Source of the DNA: Rhizobium rhizogenes
GTDB lineage: Bacteria; Pseudomonadota; Alphaproteobacteria; Rhizobiales; Rhizobiaceae
Assembly (NCBI RefSeq): GCF_002005205.3
Contig: NZ_CP019702.2
Coordinates: 2,212,590-2,276,589, forward strand
DNA length: 64,000 nucleotides
Direction: 5' to 3'
Under the pieces are notes generated by a model, which saw only the letters and a program-made list of their open reading frames with translations, ran no database searches and was not told the origin of the DNA. Positions 45,585 to 54,562 of the stretch are shown piece after piece; the first letter of the stretch is position 1; each line of letters opens with the position of its first letter. The position numbers were made by a program, and so were the translations under genes.

Positions 45585-45849
45585 TGCCGGAATCCCCGCC
45601 CGAACAGCCTCTGAAACTTGCCTTGCATCGCCACCCTGCCAATTCACCCGCGATGGACAGTTTACCGCAGCGCGGATCGTGAGACGGCGTGGGAACAATG
45701 TGCGGGAGCGCGCGTCCCGCGTCTGTGCGCCAGATCAAACAGCGCGTGTTTCGGTGATGCGGGATCACCGGAGACTTTGCGGTCTCCTCGCCCGTCTGGT
45801 GAGGAGGCGTTCCTTTGCCTCGCGGGCTCCTTCAGTGTCGGATACCGCG

Positions 45850-47022
45850 TCATCGCGGATTCTCGATCGCCTCCGTGATCAGTCGAATTCGCTCGCGAGC
45901 GCCATGGCGGTATATGTCGATCTTCATGCTCGCCGGTAGGGCGAGATGCATCAGGGCCCAGCTGGTCACCGCCTCCGGCTCATCGAGGGCGGCGAAGCGT
46001 TCTTCTTCGAATGCCGACGGTTTTTCCTGCGCTGTCCGGATCGCCTTCATGACCAATGCCCTGAATGTTTCAACCTCGGCGGCGCTGGCTTGCATGTCGG
46101 GCCTGGCGATCAAATCGAAGGCCACCTGTCCATCGGCGGATGTGGCTTTCACCATCACCGGCGTTTCGGGCGAAAATTCGATCCGCCCGCCTCGCTTCGG
46201 CATGAACGATGCGCCATTGATCCGGGCCAACACGCCAACCGGTTGATGCGCGAACGTCAGGACCCGAAACGCCCCCATCGCTTCGCGATAGCTCTCGTAA
46301 TCGGCCTCGGTGGTTTCCAGCCGGTAGGTTTGGCCGGGAACCACGTCGTCGCCGGTCGCTGCCAGTCCGGGTAGCGAGCGGGTGCCCGGTTCGGCACTCT
46401 GCCACAGTCCGAAACCGGCATCCTGCGATCCGCCGGGCTTTGCCTGCCAGTCAGGCGCCTGCCGCAGATCCGGCAGGTTTTCAGCAATCGCGATCCCGGC
46501 AATATCGGCGACAGGATTGAAGCTGACCACATAGTCGGGAAGGTTCTTTGGAGCGCCGGGGCGCGATCTGGCGATTGCCCGCACATCGACGCGATAGGAG
46601 CCGTTCGGCAGGGAAAACCACCGGTCGGGAAAATCGGCGGGATCGTCCATCTTTTCCTCGCCGGGCAGCCCGTCGGTATTGTCGAGATAAACCTGGCCGT
46701 GCCTGACAATCAGCGGATAGCTCCAGTGCGCGCCGGCAAACTTGACCTCGGTGGCGGTCGGCTGGCCCATGGTCAGCCTGATCAGGAAACCACCATCCGA
46801 CCCCGTTCCAAAACCGACGAGACGTCCGGCGGCGGACTCTTTCCTGTATGCGAAACTATAGGCGTACCAGGCGATAGGATCCGCCGCCCGGTGGGCAAGA
46901 TCGTCCGGATGGAAAATGAGGAAACCGGCGACATCGGTGCCGATCTCGACCGTGCGATCGGCCGCCGTGGCGGGCGGCGCGACGAACAACAGCGATGCAA
47001 TGGCGTGGATCAGTTTGCGCAT
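45850..47022 (-). CDS. Secreted protein of unknown function
   Basis: 390 residues from ATG 47022 with GGGAGACC upstream. Signal peptide MRKLIHAIASLLFVAPPATA-AD. The mature protein is rich in short strands, with a DGLPGEEKMDDPADFPDRWF segment and a C-terminal helical half. It has no cysteine apart from possible ones outside the mature chain, and no recognised motif. It is divergent from the next plus-strand gene. Confidence 0.75.
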   Translation of the reverse strand: MRKLIHAIASLLFVAPPATAADRTVEIGTDVAGFLIFHPDDLAHRAADPIAWYAYSFAYRKESAAGRLVGFGTGSDGGFLIRLTMGQPTATEVKFAGAHWSYPLIVRHGQVYLDNTDGLPGEEKMDDPADFPDRWFSLPNGSYRVDVRAIARSRPGAPKNLPDYVVSFNPVADIAGIAIAENLPDLRQAPDWQAKPGGSQDAGFGLWQSAEPGTRSLPGLAATGDDVVPGQTYRLETTEADYESYREAMGAFRVLTFAHQPVGVLARINGASFMPKRGGRIEFSPETPVMVKATSADGQVAFDLIARPDMQASAAEVETFRALVMKAIRTAQEKPSAFEEERFAALDEPEAVTSWALMHLALPASMKIDIYRHGARERIRLITEAIENPR

Positions 47023-47334
47023 GACGGTCTCCCTGCATTTATATCGGCATCTGTCCGGCGAGGTCCTGAGCGCCGGTCGAGATATATGCGTGTCCGGACC
47101 GCAACGGGTGCGGCGCATGAGGCGAAAGGCCATTTCAATTCTCATGATGTAACAGCCGCAGGTTTCATCGAACAGCCTTGCAGGCTAATCTATTGACGCA
47201 ATGGTGCCGGGCGTTTCAGCGGCAATGCGCGTCCGGGGCCGTTTTGCGTCGTTTGATCCTTGTCGCCGCATTTATTTATGGGGCTGTTCGGACCACGAAA
47301 AAATCATCAAGGATGGCGAACCGGGGCGGAAGAA

Positions 47335-47868
47335 ATGAAAGCAGAGCGTGTAAATCCCCTTCGTTACCTGGGGGTGATGACCGTTGGCGGCATTTGCGCC
47401 GCATTCGTGGATTTCGCAGTCGCTGTGGCCATGCCGGTGGACATGACGGCTGACCGCCTTCTCGATATCTGCGAAGCGCCCACGGTGCAGGCGGTGCTGG
47501 TCAAGGGTGACGAACTTGGCTGGCCGCGTATGACTGACGCGGAAACCGAGGATTGGCGCCGTCATTTCGTCGCCTATAATGGCGGTTCGGTTGAGGTCGT
47601 GGGCTGGCGTGGCGAAGCCGAGTCGTTGTCTTTCTGGATTGCCACTGGTCCGAACGGACACAAGGCATGCGCATATTCCACGGCGAGGCCCGCCGGTTTT
47701 CTGGATGCCTTGTCGAAGCGGCTTGGTGCACCGGATAATCTCGACAAGAATGACGCGATAGAAAGCACGATGGCCCGGTGGACGCGAAGCCCGGTCGAAT
47801 ATTCATTTGTTCAGGTGGGCGCGTCCGCCATCATCAATATTACCTCGGATGGCGGAGCGGGTCGTTGA
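47335..47868 (+). CDS. Exported protein of unknown function
   Basis: 177 residues from ATG 47335 (GGGGCGGAAG upstream). A hydrophobic N-terminal stretch (YLGVMTVGGICAAFVDFAVAVAMP) could be a signal or anchor. The rest is soluble with two cysteines (DICEAP, KACAYS) and a C-terminal strand VGASAIINITSDGG. It converges on the DUF1501 gene with only 16 bases between stops. Confidence 0.65.
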   Translation: MKAERVNPLRYLGVMTVGGICAAFVDFAVAVAMPVDMTADRLLDICEAPTVQAVLVKGDELGWPRMTDAETEDWRRHFVAYNGGSVEVVGWRGEAESLSFWIATGPNGHKACAYSTARPAGFLDALSKRLGAPDNLDKNDAIESTMARWTRSPVEYSFVQVGASAIINITSDGGAGR

Positions 47869-47884
47869 AGAGACGGCGCAGGCT

Positions 47885-49108
47885 TCAGACGATCAGCCCT
47901 CTCAAGGGCTTGATGGCCTCCGAGCCCGGGAATACCGCCCTGTCAAGCATTGCGCTGCTCGCGCCGAGATGATCGATCGCCAGTCCCTTGATGATCGCCC
48001 TCAGATCGGTTGTGGGCGCAAGGTCGCGCCCGTCACGCAGTTGCGGCACCTTCAGGCCCGGCCAGTCGGCGATCACCCTGCCGCCGCGTATGCTGCCGCC
48101 CGCGAGAAAGGCGGTCGTCGCCGTTCCGTGGTCGGTGCCCTCCGTGCCGTTGATGCGCGCAGTCCGGCCGAATTCGGTGGCGACGAGGATCGCCGTGTCC
48201 TTCCATACCGGCCCCAGCTCCTGTTCAAAGGCGGCGAGCGCATTGTCGAGCCCGAGAAGAAGCTTCGACAGCCGATCGACTTCCTGCGCGTGCGTATCCC
48301 ACCCTTCGAAGGCGAGGGCTGCGACACGCGGCCCTTCCGGGTGGGCGATCAACCGCGCCGCGCCACGCGCCATCTGTTCCATGCCGGCAGGGTCACCCGG
48401 TCCTCCGGTGGCCTTGATGTTAACGCCGGAAGCGATTTTGCCGGTCTGGATTCCTTCCGCGAGCAGGCCCGCCAGCATGGGGTCCGTCTGTCCGTAGAGA
48501 TCGGCGAGGCGCGGCGCGAGATCGCCATCCGCGGGTTTGAGAATGGCGGGTGACCAGCCGAGGATCGGCGCCTTGCCGCGAATGACCAGCGGCGCGCTGG
48601 CGCCGACGGCAAGGCCGCGCAGGCCGCCGCCGGAAACAGGGTTGATGGTTTCACCGGCCGGCATTTGCTCAAGCAGCCGGTTCAGCCAGCCGGTCTCCAC
48701 ATGACCGGGCGTTGGAAATCCGGATTCGAGTACGTCCTGCCCGTCGAAATGCGAACGGTCGCGATATCCCGTCGCGCTGGCATGCACGATCGCTGCCTCG
48801 CCTTTTCTGTAAAGCCTCTGGAAGTTGCGAAGAGACGGGTGCAGGGCAAAAAAGCCGTCCAGTTCGAGCGCCGGATTGTCGCCTTCCGTCCGAAGGGCAA
48901 TCTGCTGGCGCAGCGCTTCATAATCGGGGTCGCCGATGGGTGGCGCCGCCGTCAGTCCGTCAAGTGCGCCACGCAGGATAATGGTGACGAAACGCGGGTC
49001 GCGCCCGCCGGCCGCGTAGGCAAAGCGTGGCATGAAAGCCCAGGCGAACAGGGCGCCGCTCGCGCCGAGAACGGCACGGCGGGTTGGGGAAAGATGTTCA
49101 CACAGCAT
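47885..49108 (-). CDS. DUF1501 family exported protein
   Basis: 407 residues from ATG 49108. Twin-arginine signal (LSPTRRAVLGASGALFAWAFMP). DUF1501 features: FVTIILRGALDGL, HASATGYRDRSHFDGQDVLE, FEGWDTHAQE, VATEFGRTARINGTEGTDHGTA. The alkaline-phosphatase-like fold of this family suggests a metal-dependent hydrolase, but function is unknown. Two bases downstream of DUF1800; the two are a recurring genomic pair. Confidence 0.9.
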   Translation of the reverse strand: MLCEHLSPTRRAVLGASGALFAWAFMPRFAYAAGGRDPRFVTIILRGALDGLTAAPPIGDPDYEALRQQIALRTEGDNPALELDGFFALHPSLRNFQRLYRKGEAAIVHASATGYRDRSHFDGQDVLESGFPTPGHVETGWLNRLLEQMPAGETINPVSGGGLRGLAVGASAPLVIRGKAPILGWSPAILKPADGDLAPRLADLYGQTDPMLAGLLAEGIQTGKIASGVNIKATGGPGDPAGMEQMARGAARLIAHPEGPRVAALAFEGWDTHAQEVDRLSKLLLGLDNALAAFEQELGPVWKDTAILVATEFGRTARINGTEGTDHGTATTAFLAGGSIRGGRVIADWPGLKVPQLRDGRDLAPTTDLRAIIKGLAIDHLGASSAMLDRAVFPGSEAIKPLRGLIV

Positions 49109-49110
49109 GG

Positions 49111-50646
49111 TCAACGCCTCTGGAATTCGGGTGAAAGGAATGCGATCGTCAGTCCCTGCGCCTTGGTCTGCGCACGCTGGACGGCCTGCCTGGTTTCTTC
49201 GGACAAAAGTGGCCCCATCCGGTCTGCCATGAAACTGCGGGGGTCGACCGCATCGGATATCTGATGGGCAAAAAGACTGGCGGCATCGATGCGGGTCGCC
49301 AGCCCTTCCGACGATCCCCAGCCGGCGGTCACATCGGGAAAGCCGTTCGGCCCGGATGGATTCCACAGCGGCTGCCCCAGAGCCTTGAGCACCGACAGGA
49401 TTTGCTCGGGTTTCGGCGTGATCCCGCTGGAGCGGATCATGGCCACCACAAAGTCCAGCGGCGGCCTGAGCTTGGTAAGGGCCGGGCTCCAGGACTGCTC
49501 GTCATCGATCATCGCCAGATAGGTGGCGGAAAGATCGCCATGGCTTTTGGTATAGGCGGCGGCCACCCTCGCCACCAGTTCCGGAGGCGGCTGGTCGCTC
49601 ACGAAATATCGCACCAGCTTGTAGGCAAGGTGACGCGCTGTTGCCGGATGCCGGGCCAGATCACGCAATGCAGCGCGTCCCTGCTGTTCGCCGTTGTCGC
49701 CATAGGTGATGCCCAGCAGCGTCTGGTCGCCCGGCTCGTGATTGTTGTCGTTGAAATAGAAGCGGCCCATCGGACCGGGATGTTTTTCATCGCGATAGAC
49801 ACCCCAGCCGGTAATGATCCGGGCCAGCGAAGTCACGTCCGCCTGCGTGTAGCCGCCATCCACGCCGAGCGTATGAAGCTCCATGATTTCGCGCGCCAGA
49901 TTTTCGTTGAGGCCGCGCTTGCCGTTCCTGTTGGCCCTCGAGTTCGGTCCGACCGATTGCTGGTTGTCGAGAAAGAACAGCATTGCCGGGTGGGTCTCGA
50001 CCGCGATGAGCATCTCTTCGAAATTTCCGAAGAGATGCGGGCGAATTGCCTCCCGCTCGAAGGCGCCGGCCAGCATGTGGACATCGCCTCCCTTGCTGAT
50101 CGCCACCGCGAAATGATTGGCCCAGAACATTGCCAACCGTTCGCCAAAACCGATCAGCGGCTGATGTATCGTGCCGTTGAAGCGGGCATCCGTCTCCGCA
50201 AGCAGGATTTGCTGGGGAAGATACGGTCTTTTCGAAGCGGGGGTCTCCGGTTTCGCCCCGGCCTGCATGCCCGGGTTGGGCGGCATACCCGCCTTGTCCA
50301 TCGTATTTGCGGCCGTCGCCATTGCCTGCGATGACTGCCCCATGGATTTTTCAGCCTGCCCGGCTTCGCCGCCATTGGCGGAGGCTGTAACCACAGCCGG
50401 TCTTTCCCTTTCCGCCTTCACCTGCCGGTTATAATCGGCAAGTGCCGCAAGCAGGTCGGCGCTGGAGTGCAATCGGGCATTCACCGGCACGGGCGTGGCG
50501 CGTTCGGTGATTTCCAGACGCAGGAGATCGCGCGGGGCGTCGCTGATCGCGGCTATATCGCCTTCCCGTGCTCCAAGGCCAAAACGCCAGAGCGCCAGCG
50601 CTGCATCCGCATTCCGGGAGTTTGATACTTCTCTGGAATTTGACAT
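49111..50646 (-). CDS. DUF1800 family protein
   Basis: 511 residues. Conserved DUF1800 blocks: ALALWRFGLGAREGDI, ERLAMFWANHFAVAI, RPHLFGNFEEMLIAVETHPAMLFFLDN, NENLAREIMELHTLGVDGGYTQADV, LAYKLVRYFVSDQPP. A low-complexity insert (about 75-130, rich in Gln, Ala, Met, Pro) sits after the first block. No signal peptide visible. GGAG precedes the ATG. Encoded with DUF1501 under an ECF sigma factor. Confidence 0.9.
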   Translation of the reverse strand: MSNSREVSNSRNADAALALWRFGLGAREGDIAAISDAPRDLLRLEITERATPVPVNARLHSSADLLAALADYNRQVKAERERPAVVTASANGGEAGQAEKSMGQSSQAMATAANTMDKAGMPPNPGMQAGAKPETPASKRPYLPQQILLAETDARFNGTIHQPLIGFGERLAMFWANHFAVAISKGGDVHMLAGAFEREAIRPHLFGNFEEMLIAVETHPAMLFFLDNQQSVGPNSRANRNGKRGLNENLAREIMELHTLGVDGGYTQADVTSLARIITGWGVYRDEKHPGPMGRFYFNDNNHEPGDQTLLGITYGDNGEQQGRAALRDLARHPATARHLAYKLVRYFVSDQPPPELVARVAAAYTKSHGDLSATYLAMIDDEQSWSPALTKLRPPLDFVVAMIRSSGITPKPEQILSVLKALGQPLWNPSGPNGFPDVTAGWGSSEGLATRIDAASLFAHQISDAVDPRSFMADRMGPLLSEETRQAVQRAQTKAQGLTIAFLSPEFQRR

Positions 50647-50722
50647 GGCCGATACGAACTCCGTTTCGTTATCGACCCTTGAACGGCGGGCTGGCCGGAA
50701 TTCTGTCGGTTTTCAAATGTGA

Positions 50723-51172
50723 TTATTTCGTGGCAGGTTTCGGCGCCTCGCGGGCAAGCAGTCCCTCAGCCAGCTTGCGGCGTGCATCAAGGGAAAGCGT
50801 GCGTGAGAACTCCACCGCCTGCAGTTCCGTTGCCGTGCGCACGGCATATTCGGCCTTGCGGGCACGTTCCAGCGCGGTCGAAAGCGCGGCGGCATCGAAG
50901 TTCTCGGCACCCATCAGCGATGCGGCCTCGATGCGGGCCTGGCGTGCCTCAAGCGAGGTTTCCCGCATGGTCTTGCGTGCGTCGCTGAGGCTGCGTTGAA
51001 ACGCTTCCTTCTCGGCTTTCGGCAATTGCTCGCCTGCGAGCGGCATGCGTGATATTGCGGCAGCGGTGTCGTTTTTCAGGTATGCGTAACCCGCTCCGGC
51101 GAAAGCACAGACAAGAAACGTGTTTACGCTCAGAAGAAGGATCGCCAGCCAGCGGAAGTTCTGTTCGCTCAT
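50723..51172 (-). CDS. Membrane-anchored CpxP/metal-resistance-like protein
   Basis: 149 residues. Anchor at about 9-31 (AILLLSVNTFLVCAFAGAGYAYL), then an all-helical periplasmic part with LPKAEKEAFQRSLSDARKTMRE and LSLDARRKLAEGLLAR. The helical repeats resemble periplasmic heavy-metal-resistance (Spy/CpxP-like) proteins that bind misfolded proteins or metals. Overlaps the anti-sigma candidate by 4 bases. Confidence 0.75.
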   Translation of the reverse strand: MSEQNFRWLAILLLSVNTFLVCAFAGAGYAYLKNDTAAAISRMPLAGEQLPKAEKEAFQRSLSDARKTMRETSLEARQARIEAASLMGAENFDAAALSTALERARKAEYAVRTATELQAVEFSRTLSLDARRKLAEGLLAREAPKPATK

Positions 51173-51606
51173 TTCCCATCCTCGGCTATTTCGCTTTCAC
51201 TCTGCAAATTTCCGAAAGCTGTTAACGTATCGCCCAGCGTCAGCGCCGGTGGCGGAGAAAGATTGACGACAGCGAGTGCGCCGGTCAGCGCGCCTGCGAG
51301 ACTGATGCCGATCATACCGGCGCCCAGTCCGTATCTGACGAGGCGTTTACGTCGTGTGGTCCGGGAGCTTGCCTGCGCCAGGATACGTGCATGAAGGCGG
51401 GCGGAAGGGTCCGGCAAGCGGTAGGAGGATAATGCGGCATCGAGCCCCGTCGCCTCCAGGATCATGCGCCGGCCTTCTTCCGTCTGTGCAAACCCCGTTG
51501 CTTGCTCCCGATGTTCCAGCGGCCAGCGTTTGGGATCGGCGCCATAGGCCGACACAAGGTCGAAAAAAAACTGCCTGTCCATGGGCGTTCCACTTGTTCC
51601 GCTCAT
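51169..51606 (-). CDS. Membrane-bound anti-sigma factor candidate
   Basis: 145 residues: cytoplasmic N-terminal ~90 residues, a single transmembrane helix at about 92-115 (GLGAGMIGISLAGALTGALAVV) and a short periplasmic tail. No HxxxCxxC zinc motif is seen, so it is not a ZAS type. ATGA overlap with the sigma gene is the main reason for the anti-sigma call. Confidence 0.7.
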   Translation of the reverse strand: MSGTSGTPMDRQFFFDLVSAYGADPKRWPLEHREQATGFAQTEEGRRMILEATGLDAALSSYRLPDPSARLHARILAQASSRTTRRKRLVRYGLGAGMIGISLAGALTGALAVVNLSPPPALTLGDTLTAFGNLQSESEIAEDGK

Positions 51607-52148
51607 TCTTCGTGCCTCTTCAATATCGTGTGGAGCGCCCGGCGTCCGCGTGCGAGAAGGCTCTCAAGCGCATCCACGCTGATATGCATGACTTCGGCGG
51701 CCTCACGGTTCGACATCTCCTGGTAGTAGACCAGAATAATCGCCTCCCGCTGCCGGGCCGATATGGCTTGCAGGGCATGCGCGACGATATTGCCGTCGCT
51801 GCCCGCAAGGGCGTCCGAGCCATCCGGCAACGGACGCGTATCGATCTGTTCGGGCGGTTCCGAAACCGGTATTTCCCTGCGTTTTCGCAGCCTGTCATAG
51901 CAAAGATTGAGTGCGACGCGGTGGATCCATGTATCGAACTTCGCGCGGTCTCTCTGCCAGCTCCCGGCCTGCTTCCATATTCGCAGGAACGTCTCCTGCG
52001 CGATATCTTCCGCTTCCGCCTGGTCGCCCAGCATACGGGTTGCAAGTGCCATGATCCGCGGCAGTTTGGCCGTTATCAGGGCCTGCATCGCGCGGCTGCC
52101 ACCCGCCGCGACCTCCATAAGCAAATCTGCGTCCGGGTCGTCTACCAT
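51603..52148 (-). CDS. ECF RNA polymerase sigma factor
   Basis: 181 residues. Sigma-2 region: LATRMLGDQAEAEDIAQETFLRIWK, FDTWIHRVALNLCYDRLRKRR. Sigma-4 region: ISARQREAIILVYYQEMSNREAAEVMHISVDALESLLARGR. First gene of the five-gene operon that includes the anti-sigma candidate, the CpxP-like protein, DUF1800 and DUF1501, and presumably its own activator. No confident ECF -35/-10 pair is seen upstream. Confidence 0.93.
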   Translation of the reverse strand: MVDDPDADLLMEVAAGGSRAMQALITAKLPRIMALATRMLGDQAEAEDIAQETFLRIWKQAGSWQRDRAKFDTWIHRVALNLCYDRLRKRREIPVSEPPEQIDTRPLPDGSDALAGSDGNIVAHALQAISARQREAIILVYYQEMSNREAAEVMHISVDALESLLARGRRALHTILKRHEE

Positions 52149-52535
52149 TTATCAGGCTTTGCCTTCGTAACATCCTGTCTGGCAGGGGCGATCTTGAGGT
52201 AACGTGACAAACGGTTCAACGGTCGTGTCCGGTTTCTTTCCATTTTAACGCAGGCATATGCGAAAATCCGTCGCTGTTTTTTTACCGGCCGCCAAACATA
52301 TTTGTCTTTTAAGGCATCCTTTGGCGTACCCGCGTTTATGATTTGAAGCGGCAGCGGCTTGGCCTTCGAAGCTTTTTGCGGTAGTCAGACCTGATGATAA
52401 AAGCCTCGAGTATCACCTGCATCTAGCTCCCGCCGCAGCGCGAGGAGCATCGAGCGAGAAGCCGGCCGGCTTCACGCTTGGCGTCGGCTTGCCTGAAGGC
52501 AGGCGAATGCGAACACATGCAGTGAGATTACCTCA
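52149..52535. other. Divergent intergenic region, sigma operon / catB
   Basis: 387 bases containing a 16-bp palindrome (52458-52473) and a short hairpin GCCTG-AAGG-CAGGC (52491-52504) in the catB leader. No coding frame or tRNA. Confidence 0.5.
52458..52473. repeat. Perfect 16-bp palindrome in the catB leader
   Basis: GAAGCCGGCCGGCTTC, 63 bases before catB. It may be an operator or, in RNA, part of a leader structure together with the hairpin at 52491-52504. Confidence 0.55.
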
Positions 52536-53165
52536 ATGGAAAATTATTTCGAAAGCCCCTTTCGGGGCATCACGCTCGACAGGCAGGTAAAGAACCCGAA
52601 TCTCGTCGTCGGTAAATACAGCTATTATTCCGGCTATTATCACGGCCACAGCTTTGAAGATTGCGCCCGTTACCTGCTGCCGGATGAAGGCGCGGACAAG
52701 CTGGTGATCGGCAGCTTCTGCTCCATTGGCTCGGGCGCCGCCTTCATCATGGCGGGCAATCAGGGCCATCGGAACGAGTGGATCAGCACCTTCCCGTTCT
52801 TCTTCATGCCGGAAGTGCCGGAATTCGAGAAAGCGGAGAATGGCTATCTGCCGGCGGGCGACACCGTCATCGGCAATGATGTCTGGATAGGTTCGGAAGC
52901 GATCATCATGCCCGGCATCAAGATCGGCGATGGCGCCGTCATCGGGACCCGGGCGCTGGTGACGAAGGATGTCGAACCTTACGCCATCGTCGGCGGCAAC
53001 CCCGCCAGAACCATCCGCAAGCGGTTTGATGACGATGACATCGCATGCCTGCTGGAGATGAAATGGTGGGAATGGCCGGCGGAAAGGCTCAAGGCCGCAA
53101 TGCCGCTCATGACCGGCAGCAATGTCCCTGAGCTGTATCGGTTCTGGCAATCCGGCACTCTGTAA
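52536..53165 (+). CDS. catB: Type B (xenobiotic) chloramphenicol acetyltransferase
   Basis: 209 residues of the hexapeptide-repeat XAT family. Conserved N-terminus ([16 protein letters not shown]), [21 protein letters not shown], catalytic-histidine region GNQGHRNEW, and left-handed beta-helix hexapeptides ([28 protein letters not shown]), ending [10 protein letters not shown] and MKWWEWP. Acetyl-CoA-dependent O-acetylation of chloramphenicol is established for the Agrobacterium member; this chain looks intact. Confidence 0.95.
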   Translation: MENYFESPFRGITLDRQVKNPNLVVGKYSYYSGYYHGHSFEDCARYLLPDEGADKLVIGSFCSIGSGAAFIMAGNQGHRNEWISTFPFFFMPEVPEFEKAENGYLPAGDTVIGNDVWIGSEAIIMPGIKIGDGAVIGTRALVTKDVEPYAIVGGNPARTIRKRFDDDDIACLLEMKWWEWPAERLKAAMPLMTGSNVPELYRFWQSGTL

Positions 53166-53175
53166 CGGTGAAACC

Positions 53176-53204
53176 GCTGGCCCGTCCGATCAGGGCGGGC
53201 CAGC
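53176..53204 (+). terminator. Hairpin after catB
   Basis: GCTGGCCCG / CGGGCCAGC, perfect 9-bp stem with an 11-base loop, 10 bases after the catB stop; no T-tract. Confidence 0.55.
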
Positions 53205-53698
53205 AGCGCGATGGATCGGCCAGCCGCCCGAAGCCGCGTGCAGGGGGCCGGAATCCGGTCCCGGCAGGGATTTATCCGTGCCAGATACACACCATCACCA
53301 AGCCATCCTCCATGTCCTGGATTATGGATACGGTGAAGTGACCGCTGAGGCAGAAATCCACATTGTAAGACAACGTTTCGCGTTTGAGACCATGAAGGGA
53401 CCAGAGGAGGTCTGATTCACGGCACGGGTTAAGATGGGAGGAGCCAGATCGCATCCGAGGCTGTGTCTGCCATGGCCCCGGAAATATCAGGCGAATCCAG
53501 ACGTTCCTGGCGAAGTGTGCGATGATCCATTCTGTCGCCGGGTGCAATATCAAGGAACAGCGGCACGGCGAAACCTGATCGTTGTGCCAGCTTATGAAAC
53601 CGTTCCAAAATCCTTCGCACACCCGGATTGGAGGCAGTCGATCTGCGGGGGCGGCGCGCGTCTCGACGATCCTGTTTAACGGACGCCTGCGCTCCACC
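53205..53698. other. Region without a convincing gene
   Basis: 494 bases. A minus-strand 63-codon frame at 53429-53620 (MRRILERFHKL to AIWLLPS) has a protein-like look but no clear ribosome site or family; other frames are weaker. Confidence 0.4.
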
Positions 53699-53809
53699 TC
53701 ACAAGTTGCCGACTGACGAAATGAAACAGCTAACGGCTGCTGCTGCCACCAAGGCCAGAAGGAAACTGCCGATGACGATCAGCGACAATTGACGGGCTGT
53801 CAACCGCAT
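53699..53809 (-). CDS. Very small single-helix membrane protein
   Basis: 36 residues, MRLTARQLSLIVIGSF then LLALVAAAAVSCF, a single transmembrane helix. Its ATG overlaps the end of a shifted reading frame from the upstream membrane gene (ATGCGGTTGA), the usual arrangement for coupled genes. Support is only the hydrophobic pattern and position. Confidence 0.4.
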   Translation of the reverse strand: MRLTARQLSLIVIGSFLLALVAAAAVSCFISSVGNL

Positions 53810-53831
53810 ACCCCAGCGACGGCGATGAGGC

Positions 53832-54029
53832 CTATGGCGACCAGATAATCAGGGAGTAGACAAGAGGCTGCCGGAGGTTTGTCAACTCTCCGATAGCGAA
53901 CTGTATGATTGAGGCAACTGCCGCAAGGAGCGCGCCCTTCCGGAACGGCGTTTTCGACAGGTGCGCGCCAGGCCCGCCTCCAGCGACACCGCCCACTAAA
54001 CCGGCAGTCAGGATCATATAGTCATTCAT
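53832..54029 (-). CDS. Small membrane protein, possibly frameshifted
   Basis: 65 residues from ATG 54029 with two hydrophobic segments (LTAGLVGGVAGG; ALLAAVASIIQFAIG). The stop comes early in LVYSLIIWSP; in another frame the sequence continues as DYLVAIGLIAVAGVCG, a third membrane segment, and ends exactly at the start of the next small gene. This suggests a recent frameshift near 53845-53850 or a sequencing error. Confidence 0.5.
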   Translation of the reverse strand: MNDYMILTAGLVGGVAGGGPGAHLSKTPFRKGALLAAVASIIQFAIGELTNLRQPLVYSLIIWSP

Positions 54030-54133
54030 TGAAATTCCCAAAGCCCGCGATGCAATGTTGAAGATGCCTTGCCCGTTGCCACGAGCCCGATATCAGTCAT
54101 GGGACGAGGATATGCCGCCGTTTCGCGGCAAAG

Positions 54134-54562
54134 CTAGCCGCAGGTTTTGGCGATCTGCTTGAGTTCGACCGCGGGCTCCAGCATCGTACCGTCCTCCTTG
54201 CCGAGGAAGCGGTAGGTGCCGCGCCACAGGCCCTCCGCCACTTGCGAGATCCGCAGGCGATGATCGCCGTCCTTGCATGTGGCGTCATAGGCAAGGTCGC
54301 CCATGTCGGTGAAATCCAGATCGCATTGGGCGGCCTGCGCTTTCGGTAAAACCGGGTTCATGTGGCTCTTTACGGCCGCCGCGTCGTAACAGACCTGAAA
54401 CACCTGCTCATCGTTCTTCAGTTCCGGTGTCGGCACCGGGGTGAATATCCTGACCTGCCACAGGCCGGGGGGAAGGCCGCCATCCTCGGCGAAAGCGGGT
54501 GCCGAGATCAGGAGGATTGCGGTCGCGAGGCAGGATCGCATCATGATTTTGACTCGTCTCAT
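54134..54562 (-). CDS. Secreted DUF3617-like protein
   Basis: 142 residues from ATG 54562, overlapping the upstream gene by 4 bases. Signal peptide (RSCLATAILLISAPAFA-ED), then PPGLWQVRIFTPVP, VCYDAAAV, CDLDFTDMG, ATCKDGDHRLR and a C-terminal KTCG. The pattern of a small beta-barrel with conserved cysteines resembles DUF3617. Cellular role unknown. Confidence 0.7.
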   Translation of the reverse strand: MRRVKIMMRSCLATAILLISAPAFAEDGGLPPGLWQVRIFTPVPTPELKNDEQVFQVCYDAAAVKSHMNPVLPKAQAAQCDLDFTDMGDLAYDATCKDGDHRLRISQVAEGLWRGTYRFLGKEDGTMLEPAVELKQIAKTCG

